Shown piece by piece: positions 26,472 to 33,420 of a DNA stretch of 64,000 bases (the stretch's first letter is position 1; every line of letters starts with the position of its first letter). The notes under the pieces are model-generated. The model saw nothing but the letters and a program-made list of their open reading frames with translations, was not told the DNA's origin and did no database searches. The DNA is from Dysgonomonas sp. 216 (GTDB taxonomy: Bacteria; Bacteroidota; Bacteroidia; Bacteroidales; Dysgonomonadaceae): contig NZ_QVMM01000006.1 in NCBI RefSeq assembly GCF_010501065.1, forward strand, positions 62,754 through 126,753. The letters run 5' to 3'. Both the position numbers and the translations under genes were made by a program.

Positions 26472-28106
26472 ATGTTAGAAAAAATAAAGAAATTCTTTTC
26501 AGATGGGCACAGAATACGGTTAACCGCTATTTTGTGCTTCATCGTTCTATACCTGTCGGCACAAACAGCCCTTCAGCCTAACAATGACCCGGTGCCTGAG
26601 AAAAAGCGTGTGGAATTGAAAAGAGCAGGAGAACTGAAAACACGCGAAGGGTTTGAACCGCAAATACTTATCGATAGTGTTGTCTTTTTTCACGATGGAG
26701 CTTACATGCATTGCGATAGTGCATACCTCGATCAAAAAAGCAATAGTTTCGAGGCTTTTAGCAATATTGTGGTAGAACAAGGTGACACCCTGTTTCTTTA
26801 CGGAGACTATCTGTATTACGACGGAAACACAAAGTTACTGATGGTACGCAACAATGTACGTCTCGAAAATAAAGGAGTAACGCTTTTTACCGACAGTCTG
26901 AATTACGACCGAATACTCAATTTTGGTTATTATTTTGATGGAGGAATGCTTGTAGACTCGCTGAACGAACTAACTTCGTATTGGGGACAATATGAGCCCG
27001 GTATAAAAATAGCTACATTTAGCGATAGTGTTAAGTTAGTAAACAATAAATTTACCCTTTATTCAGACACTCTGAAATATAATACCACTACTAAAATAGC
27101 AACCATACTGGGGCCTTCGGTAATAATATCAGACAGTGGTTACATCGAAACCCGAAAAGGTTGGTACAATACGCAAACCGAAGAATCGTTACTACTCGAT
27201 CAATCGCTTGTTACCAGTAAAGACGGAACTAAAACCCTTACAGGCGATTCAATTTCGTATCATCGAGCCAGTGGATATGGAGAAGTATTTGGAAATATGG
27301 TAGTGACCGATACTTTACAGAAAATGATTCTGCATGGGCACTACGGTTATTATAACGAACTCACAGGCTATGCAATGGCTACCGATTCGGCTTGGTGTGT
27401 AGACTATTCGCAGGGAGACAGCCTTTATTTGCATGCCGATACTCTGAAAATGATAACCGACTCTATATTCAAACAAGTAAAAGCATATTATGGAGTGCGC
27501 TTCTATCGTTCCGATTTTCAAGGAGTTTGCGACTCCATGCAATTCAACTCGCGCGATTCTATATTGTATTTATATAAAGATCCTATTTTATGGAATGAAT
27601 CGTATCAGCTGACCGGCGATACAATAGAGATATTTATGAACGACAGTACAATCGATCATATTCATATGAAAAAGTACTGTTTTGCTATAGAAGATAAAGA
27701 CTCGGTACACTTTAATCAGCTGAAAGGGCGTGATTTGAAAGCATTCTTTAAAGATAAACAAATACATCACATACTTGTAGAAGGCAATGCCGAATCGATA
27801 TTCTATCCGGAAGAGAATGATAAAACAATGATTGGGCTGAACCGAACCGAGAGTGGTTTTCTGTCTATTGGCTTAAAGAATAAAAAAATAGATAAGCTGA
27901 AAATATGGCCTAAACCGAAAGGAAAAATTACTCCTTTAGCCGACCTTGTACCGGATGAAATGAAGTTAGAGCAATTCAGGTTATTTGATTATATCAGACC
28001 TTTAGATAAAGACGATATCTTTAGAAAAATAAAAATAAGAAACGATCAAATAATTAAACGGATAAACGTACCTGATAATTTATTCGATCAAGGAGGCGAC
28101 TACTAA
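26472..28106 (+). CDS. OstA/LptA-like LPS-transport protein
   Basis: The 544-residue protein starts with a hydrophobic segment (about 17-33) and then shows repeated OstA/LptA-type beta-strand units such as DGAYMHCDSAYLDQKSNSFE and TLFTDSLNYDRILNFGYYF. It is much longer than E. coli LptA (185 residues), as is usual for the Bacteroidota OstA-like proteins. LptA-type proteins bridge the periplasm for LPS on its way to LptD. It is the last gene of the operon and is followed directly by the repeat at 28196. In relatives, as I recall, mutL comes next; here mutL is 29 kb away beside the inverted repeat copy. Confidence 0.85.
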   Translation: MLEKIKKFFSDGHRIRLTAILCFIVLYLSAQTALQPNNDPVPEKKRVELKRAGELKTREGFEPQILIDSVVFFHDGAYMHCDSAYLDQKSNSFEAFSNIVVEQGDTLFLYGDYLYYDGNTKLLMVRNNVRLENKGVTLFTDSLNYDRILNFGYYFDGGMLVDSLNELTSYWGQYEPGIKIATFSDSVKLVNNKFTLYSDTLKYNTTTKIATILGPSVIISDSGYIETRKGWYNTQTEESLLLDQSLVTSKDGTKTLTGDSISYHRASGYGEVFGNMVVTDTLQKMILHGHYGYYNELTGYAMATDSAWCVDYSQGDSLYLHADTLKMITDSIFKQVKAYYGVRFYRSDFQGVCDSMQFNSRDSILYLYKDPILWNESYQLTGDTIEIFMNDSTIDHIHMKKYCFAIEDKDSVHFNQLKGRDLKAFFKDKQIHHILVEGNAESIFYPEENDKTMIGLNRTESGFLSIGLKNKKIDKLKIWPKPKGKITPLADLVPDEMKLEQFRLFDYIRPLDKDDIFRKIKIRNDQIIKRINVPDNLFDQGGDY

Positions 28107-28195
28107 TCCGAGTTGTGAAATTTGGGGGGAGTATTTATCTATAAAGTAGGGTATACCTGTAACAACAATAATTCCAGAAGTAGAATGAAGATTAT

Positions 28196-28692
28196 AAAAA
28201 CTGTCAGGTTTTTATAGAATACCTATAACAGAAATTGATAATCCAAATCCAGTTCTGTATAAATAAAGTTTCGATATAGCCAAACTAAACACCATCTTCG
28301 AGTGCATGGTTTCTAAAAATGAAAAAAGTGTCAGGTGTGTCAGGTTTTTTTAATTTTAGTCTTTTCAGAGTGTTTTTTGCTAGGGGTAATTCTATATTGA
28401 TAGAATAAGCCTATAGCAAGTGTTCTTTAAAATAATACTAATTTACTGTTGTTACTGCGCGTGATCGAAGATCACTTGCATTCCTTTTGCCCTATGCCGC
28501 AAAAGGAATCAAAAAGGCATTTTGCGGCTCTACCTTCTTGGGGACAGCATTGCAGGCGCAGTCTTGATTTTTTGGTTCGTTTTGCATCAAGGCAAAATGA
28601 ACGAAGGCAAGCATCGGTAAGATGCGCGGCAGTAAATAAGCATAATTTAAAAAAACGATAAATCCGTCAGATGTGTCAGGTTTTGTAAAAAA
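28196..28692 (+). repeat. Intergenic repeat, copy 1 (inverted partner at 59300-59852)
   Basis: The reverse complement of 59300-59852 aligns along this stretch, with a left arm (28196-about 28515) and a right arm (about 28557-28692) nearly identical and only scattered mismatches. The ~42-base core between them is unrelated. The left arm contains a hairpin GTGATC/GATCAC (28461-28475) and a strong 11-bp stem ATTCCTTTTGC/GCAAAAGGAAT (28480-28509). TGTCAGG motifs occur at 28202, 28329, 28338 and 28674. No transposase or terminal inverted repeat is present. Short frames inside it are translations of the repeat, not credible genes. Confidence 0.9.
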
Positions 28693-28723
28693 CATATGTA
28701 GGAACGGGATAAAACGGGTGTGC

Positions 28724-28743
28724 AATTCTATATAAATAGAATT
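28724..28743. repeat. Short palindrome in the S9 peptidase leader
   Basis: AATTCTAT and ATAGAATT form a perfect 8-bp inverted repeat around ATAA. A near copy, ATTCTAT-ATTG-ATAGAAT, occurs inside the repeat at 28389-28406, so the two may be related sites. Confidence 0.5.
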
Positions 28744-28856
28744 ATTAACGGCATTATCGAAAAAAGATTAAAAAACAAATACGTTCTCTGTGATTTTTTA
28801 TACTTTTATTACACTTATTAGGTAAAATATTAATTAACCGAAATGTGTTTACAATT

Positions 28857-30782
28857 ATGAGAAAGAAAATTTTCCCCATTTTTAGTCTTGCCATTATGCT
28901 GGCAACAATCTCAGGATTCTTCTATTCATGCGAGTCGGGCGTAAAACATGCGCCTATTTTACCACTCGAAGACTTTTTTAAGAACCCTGAAAAAACATCA
29001 TATCAGATTTCGCCCGATGGCAAATATTTTTCGTTTCTAGCCCCATACGAAAACAGGATGAATATTTATGTTCAGGAGATAGGGCAAGACTCGGCTATGA
29101 GGTTAACCTCCGAAACCGCGCGCAGTGTAGCCGGATATTTTTGGGGAAATAACAATCGTATACTATTTTTGAAAGACACTGGAGGTGACGAAAATTTTCA
29201 ACTATATGGTGTCAACATCAATGGATCGAACCTGCTACCCTTAACCGCTTTCGAAGGAGTAAGGACTACGATAATTGACGATCTTCCCGAAATAGAAAAA
29301 GAAGTAATAGTAGGGCTTAATAAAAGAAACCCTCAGATATTCGACCCTTACCGTTTGAATATAGAGACCGGAGAAATGACAATACTAGCCGAAAATCCCG
29401 GAAACATTCAGGGATGGATGACCGACCATGACGGTAAATTACGCATTGCCATAGCTTTAGATGGTGTGAATCAAAGTTTACTTTATCGCGATAGCGAAGA
29501 TCAACCGTTCGGCATAGTTATTACAACCAACTTTAAAGAGTCGCTCTCGCCCCGTACCTTTACCGAAGACAATAAAAAATTGTATGCAACCTCAAACTTA
29601 GGACGCGATAAAAGCGCTCTTGTTATATACGATCCGCAAACGGCAACAGAAGAAAAACTTATTTACGAAAACGATACTTACGATATAACCGGTATTATAT
29701 ACTCTAACAAAGACAAAAAACTACAGGCTGCATCGTATATGGCACATAATGGAACGCAACGTAATTTCTTTGATTCAAGCTTGAAAAACGTATACGATAA
29801 GATTTCAGAAAAGGTTTCGAATATGCCTTTCGGAATAGCAGACAGAACCAAAAATGAAGATGTATACATTATACGCACATATAATGACAAAACGCCCGGA
29901 GCGTATTACCTGTACGATTCGTCGAACGATAAACTTACGCATATTTCGGATGTATACCCTTGGCTGAAAGAAGAAAATATGGCAGCAATGAACTGCATAG
30001 AATACACCAGCCGCGACGGATTAAAAATAGAAGGATATTTAACTCTACCTGTTGGTTACACAATGGAGACAGCTAAAAAACTGCCGGTTGTGATAAATCC
30101 GCATGGTGGCCCATGGGCACGCGACACATGGGGTTTCAACCCCGAAGCTCAGTTTCTTGCAAACAGAGGTTATGCCGTTTTGCAAATGAACTTCCGAGGC
30201 TCGACAGGATTCGGACGGAAATTTTGGGAACTATCGTTTAAAGAATGGGGGAAAACCATGCAAGACGATATTACCGACGGTGTAATCTGGTTGACAGAAA
30301 ACGGAATTGCAGATGCTGACAGAATCGCTATTTATGGTGGTAGTTATGGCGGTTACGCCACTCTTGCAGGCTTAACATTTACACCCGATTTGTATGCTTG
30401 TGGTATAGACTATGTGGGAGTATCTAACCTCTTTACATTCCTTAATACCATTCCTCCGTATTGGAAACCAATGTTAGATATGATGCACGAAATGGTGGGC
30501 GACCCTCGTGCCGATAGCACATTATTAGTTAGTTCGTCGCCAGTGTTCCATGTCGACAAAATACAAGTTCCTTTGTTCATTGCCCAAGGCGCAAATGACC
30601 CTCGCGTGAACAAAGACGAGTCGGATCAGATGGTTAAGGCTTTGGAAGAACGAGGTATAACTGTACAATATATGGTAAAAGACAACGAAGGGCATGGATT
30701 TCATAACGAAGAAAACCGCTTCGAGTTTTACAAAGCTATGGAAACCTTCCTCGAAGAAAACATGACGATAGGTGCAAACTAA
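28857..30782 (+). CDS. S9-family serine peptidase, lipoprotein (acylaminoacyl-peptidase-like)
   Basis: The 641-residue protein has a lipoprotein-type signal (ISGFFYSC, Cys 25), an N-terminal beta-propeller, and a C-terminal alpha/beta-hydrolase domain. The nucleophile is Ser 496 in GGSYGGY; the acid lies in GANDPRVN and the His in DNEGHGFHNEENRF. Such enzymes cleave short peptides, here probably in the periplasm or at the outer membrane. The ATG at 28857 is chosen over a GTG at 28845 because it gives the compact signal. A strong terminator follows. It stands just inside repeat copy 1. Confidence 0.93.
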   Translation: MRKKIFPIFSLAIMLATISGFFYSCESGVKHAPILPLEDFFKNPEKTSYQISPDGKYFSFLAPYENRMNIYVQEIGQDSAMRLTSETARSVAGYFWGNNNRILFLKDTGGDENFQLYGVNINGSNLLPLTAFEGVRTTIIDDLPEIEKEVIVGLNKRNPQIFDPYRLNIETGEMTILAENPGNIQGWMTDHDGKLRIAIALDGVNQSLLYRDSEDQPFGIVITTNFKESLSPRTFTEDNKKLYATSNLGRDKSALVIYDPQTATEEKLIYENDTYDITGIIYSNKDKKLQAASYMAHNGTQRNFFDSSLKNVYDKISEKVSNMPFGIADRTKNEDVYIIRTYNDKTPGAYYLYDSSNDKLTHISDVYPWLKEENMAAMNCIEYTSRDGLKIEGYLTLPVGYTMETAKKLPVVINPHGGPWARDTWGFNPEAQFLANRGYAVLQMNFRGSTGFGRKFWELSFKEWGKTMQDDITDGVIWLTENGIADADRIAIYGGSYGGYATLAGLTFTPDLYACGIDYVGVSNLFTFLNTIPPYWKPMLDMMHEMVGDPRADSTLLVSSSPVFHVDKIQVPLFIAQGANDPRVNKDESDQMVKALEERGITVQYMVKDNEGHGFHNEENRFEFYKAMETFLEENMTIGAN

Positions 30783-30796
30783 AAATCTTATAAACA

Positions 30797-30836
30797 ACAG
30801 ACAGCTTGGATGCCAACATCCTGGCTGTTTGTTTTA
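30797..30836 (+). terminator. Intrinsic terminator after the S9 peptidase gene
   Basis: ACAGACAGC (30797-30805) pairs with GCTGTTTGT (30824-30832), with one G-U pair; inside, GGATG pairs with CATCC over CCAA. TTTTAT follows. It ends ~24 bases before the next start codon. Confidence 0.75.
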
Positions 30837-30859
30837 TCTATAGCTATATAGTTCTGCTG

Positions 30860-31552
30860 ATGTCGATATTCGAAAAGCTAAAACTTAAAGATTTCTTCTC
30901 TTATAACGAAGGAGACAAAAGAGCGATTATACTATTGTCTGTTCTCATTATTATATGCGGAGGTATTTGCCTGTTTTCGGAATATCTGTTTAACGGTAAT
31001 CAGCCTATCGGAAATTCTGCGGCTTTTGCCGAGTTCGATAAGTTGCAAAAAAACAGAATCGAAGCTGCCAGTTCCGATAAAACAATGGAAGAACAGGAAC
31101 AACCCCCTTTAGCTACCAATAATAATAGCACGCAGCTAAAAAAACTCGCAAAAGGAGAAGTAATAGATATAAACAATTGCAATGCAATCTCTATAAAACA
31201 AATACCGGGAATAGGCAATGAATATGCAAAACGGATTATAACATACAGAAATAAACTCGGAGGCTTTGTTTATAAAGAACAATTGATGGAAGTAAAAGGT
31301 ATCAGCCGGAAACGGTATGATAACATATCGCAATATGTTATTATAAAGAAAGGTCACAAGGCTATCGACATAAATAACGTTACAGAAGCAAACTCTGTTT
31401 CGCATCCTTATTTGAAGCAAGCGCATATAGCCGCCATTATTAAACATATTGAAAACAATGGACGCCTAAGCTCGACAAAAGAGTTGTCAAAAATACCGGG
31501 TTTTACATCTGAAGAAATAAACAAGCTGTCTCCTTATTTAAGCTTCGAATAA
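30860..31552 (+). CDS. ComEA-like helix-hairpin-helix protein
   Basis: The 230-residue protein has one N-terminal membrane anchor (about 21-43, RAIILLSVLIIICGGICLF), a linker, and tandem helix-hairpin-helix units: VIDINNCNAISIKQIPGIG, then DINNVTEANSVSHPYLKQAH, ending KIPGFTSEEINKLSPYLSF. HhH proteins of the ComEA type bind double-stranded DNA outside the inner membrane, but most Bacteroidota members are uncharacterised. The ATG at 30860 gives a sensible start; a longer frame from 30806 would overlap the preceding terminator hairpin. Confidence 0.82.
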   Translation: MSIFEKLKLKDFFSYNEGDKRAIILLSVLIIICGGICLFSEYLFNGNQPIGNSAAFAEFDKLQKNRIEAASSDKTMEEQEQPPLATNNNSTQLKKLAKGEVIDINNCNAISIKQIPGIGNEYAKRIITYRNKLGGFVYKEQLMEVKGISRKRYDNISQYVIIKKGHKAIDINNVTEANSVSHPYLKQAHIAAIIKHIENNGRLSSTKELSKIPGFTSEEINKLSPYLSFE

Positions 31553-31591
31553 TAAATTGCGCTCTTTTATTTTTAATTAAATATTATTTTT

Positions 31592-31599
31592 TACCTTTG
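31592..31599 (+). promoter_or_regulatory. -7 element of the tRNA-Lys/tRNA-Ala pair
   Basis: TACCTTTG lies 11 bases before the 5' end of tRNA-Lys and matches TAnnTTTG; no distinct -33 motif was found. One promoter can serve both tRNAs, which share a terminator. Confidence 0.6.
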
Positions 31600-31610
31600 T
31601 GCCACAATCA

Positions 31611-31683
31611 GACTCCGTAGCTCAGTTGGTAGAGCAACTGACTCTTAATCAGTGGGTCGAGAGTTCGAGCCTCTCCGGGGTCA
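31611..31683 (+). tRNA. tRNA-Lys (anticodon CTT)
   Basis: The 73-base cloverleaf has acceptor arms GACTCCG / CGGGGTC with discriminator A, a D-arm AGCTCAGTTGGTAGAGC, and anticodon stem ACTGA/TCAGT around loop CTCTTAA, giving anticodon CTT (31644-31646). The T-arm is GAGAGTTCGAGCCTCTC. The 3' CCA is not encoded. Confidence 0.95.
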
Positions 31684-31725
31684 CACATAAACCAAAGGCA
31701 ATTAAATTTACCTAGGTAGCATAAT

Positions 31726-31799
31726 GGGGCATTAGCTCATCTGGCTAGAGCGCAACACTGGCAGTGTTGAGGTGATCGGTTCGAGTCCGATATGCTCCA
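31726..31799 (+). tRNA. tRNA-Ala (anticodon GGC)
   Basis: The 74-base cloverleaf has acceptor arms GGGGCAT / ATGCTCC with discriminator A and anticodon stem CAACA/TGTTG around loop CTGGCAG, giving anticodon GGC (31760-31762). The T-arm contains GGTTCGAGTCC. It lies 42 bases after tRNA-Lys; CCA is not encoded. Confidence 0.95.
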
Positions 31800-31807
31800 C
31801 AAAGAAT

Positions 31808-31840
31808 AAAATCCTCAGACAGAAATGTTTGGGGATTTTT
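31808..31840 (+). terminator. Intrinsic terminator of the tRNA pair
   Basis: A 14-bp stem (31808-31821 with 31826-31839, two G-U pairs) closes a GAAA tetraloop and runs into TTTTT. It starts 9 bases after tRNA-Ala. Confidence 0.9.
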
Positions 31841-31859
31841 ATATATCCATATGGGCATA

Positions 31860-32501
31860 CTAACCCCATATTCTTATTCGTCTGATTTTTGTGCCTTTTC
31901 TAAATTCCGAAGGTTTTAATATTGTCATATCACTTTCGAAAACGGGCCCCGATTTATCTATAAAATCGCTTCCATCAAGAAAAAATTGAATTCCTTCTAG
32001 TTTCGTTGTTTCAATTACATATATTCCACTTATGTAAGAAAACCAAATCTTGAAATCAGGATATGCAGCTATAAATTCGTCAAGAGTCGAGTTCAGTCCT
32101 ATGCCTTCTGCTGTTTTAACTTTATCTGATAGTATGAAAATATTATCAATTCTGTCTGCATCATTATCTGCTTCCATAAAAAGACGTTCTATCTTCAATA
32201 TCTCTTGTCCGTTTTCTGATACCGTATGTACAAGTATTTCAAAATCCTCTCCTTCTTCGGTTATTGTTTCAACACTTTTAGTTATCACATAACCACCTGT
32301 TTGAGCAGGTATTCGTTGGCCAACTAGAAATATATCGACCCCATTCTCTTTTATCAAATACTTTTGCTCGGGAGGGATGCTAACATTTTCTAATGCTTGA
32401 TATTCTTCGTTTGAGCAAGTTTCCATCTCAAGTGTTTGGCTACAAATGTCTGCAGTTAGGAAAAAGAGACTTAAGACCATTGCTGTTATTTTTATTGCCA
32501 T
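31860..32501 (-). CDS. Secreted protein of unknown function
   Basis: This 213-residue protein has a signal peptide (about 1-21, FFLTADICSQ) and a mature domain with the pattern GIGLNSTLDEFIAAYPDFK followed by IWFSYISGIYVIETT. I do not recognise the family. The GIG-STL-E-YP pattern occurs in small exported Bacteroidota proteins of unknown role, but I cannot name one. The gene reads toward the tRNA pair and lies 70 bases downstream of the methyltransferase gene on the same strand. No lipobox is evident. Confidence 0.7.
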   Translation of the reverse strand: MAIKITAMVLSLFFLTADICSQTLEMETCSNEEYQALENVSIPPEQKYLIKENGVDIFLVGQRIPAQTGGYVITKSVETITEEGEDFEILVHTVSENGQEILKIERLFMEADNDADRIDNIFILSDKVKTAEGIGLNSTLDEFIAAYPDFKIWFSYISGIYVIETTKLEGIQFFLDGSDFIDKSGPVFESDMTILKPSEFRKGTKIRRIRIWG

Positions 32502-32571
32502 ATTTTATCTAAAATAATGAAGTTAACAATTTTCTTCAAAACCCTCACAATAAGAGTTCTATGGCTTGGGG

Positions 32572-33354
32572 CTATTTGTCTTGCTTTATTAAAAAGAAAC
32601 ACCCTGTTGTGAAAAAGTTTCTGATGAATGGAATTTTGCCTATTACTAGAGATAGTTTTCGCGGTTTCAACTTAAACTTAATTTCGTAATGAGGATTAAT
32701 AAAATAGAGTCTTTCGTTTACAATATCGTATCCGTTTGTTTTACTATATTTTCTGAATTGCTCTATTGTTATTCCGCACTCTTTTATCGAGATTAGCTCA
32801 TCTATAGTTCCTTTATTCTCTTTAAAGGCTGAAAGAATCCCTTTATATAAACTTGTGGGCAGAATATGAAAGAATGGCAAGTGAGACAAGAATTTATTTC
32901 GGCAAAGCTGCTGATGTCCTCCAAAAGGCATATACCATGCAGGAAAGCCGAAATAGGCAACTCCGTTTTCTTTAAGGAAGCCTTTCATGTGGCGAAAAAA
33001 GTTTTCTTTGTCGGGAATATGCTCAATTACATCCCGTACAAGTATGATATCGAATTTTCCTAGTCCGTTAACTTTAAATACATCTTCGCAGAACAAATTT
33101 ACTTTAGGGTTATTATCTGCATCCAGAATTTTTCTAGCTTCTTCAATACGAGGCTTGTTCAGATCGAAGCCTGTAATTTCGCAACCCATTTCGAGAAAAG
33201 GCAACAAGTTTCCTCCTGCTCCACACCCGATCTCCAAAATTCTCATATTCGAAGCTATCGGGTAATATTTATTTATATACGGAATTATATATTTTTTAGT
33301 CGAATATGTCAGTTCGTCAAAATATAACTTTCCGTTCAGATGCCTTTCTTGCAT
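32572..33354 (-). CDS. Class I SAM-dependent methyltransferase
   Basis: The 260-residue protein carries a class I methyltransferase core: motif I EIGCGAGGNLLPFLE near residues 41-55, acidic end of beta 2 in ITGFDLNKPR, and the post-II stretch FDIILVRDVIEHIPDKENFF. It resembles the UbiE/Coq5-like group with a C-terminal extension (about 150-260) of mixed hydrophobic and basic residues. The substrate cannot be inferred. It sits between mutS and an unknown secreted protein, both also on the minus strand; 66 bases separate it from the mutS stop. Confidence 0.85.
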   Translation of the reverse strand: MQERHLNGKLYFDELTYSTKKYIIPYINKYYPIASNMRILEIGCGAGGNLLPFLEMGCEITGFDLNKPRIEEARKILDADNNPKVNLFCEDVFKVNGLGKFDIILVRDVIEHIPDKENFFRHMKGFLKENGVAYFGFPAWYMPFGGHQQLCRNKFLSHLPFFHILPTSLYKGILSAFKENKGTIDELISIKECGITIEQFRKYSKTNGYDIVNERLYFINPHYEIKFKLKPRKLSLVIGKIPFIRNFFTTGCFFLIKQDK

Positions 33355-33420
33355 AAACGTTTATTTTGTAACCCGATATTATGGGTAGTCTTAGATTTAT
33401 TTAGATATCAAAGTAAAAAG

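Larger units (their letters stand above)
28107..28856. other. Intergenic region holding repeat copy 1
   Basis: These 750 bases carry no gene. Bases 28107-28195 are unique; 28196-28692 are repeat copy 1; 28693-28856 are unique AT-rich leader sequence of the S9 peptidase gene, including a short palindrome at 28724-28743. I found no clear promoter element before the peptidase gene. Confidence 0.6.

Noticed and set aside
28449-28661. Short frame in repeat copy 1 whose translation resembles one in copy 2 (59332-59562)
   Set aside because: The similarity follows from nucleotide identity of the repeat arms. The N-terminal parts differ with the swapped core, no start context is present, and the composition is not protein-like.
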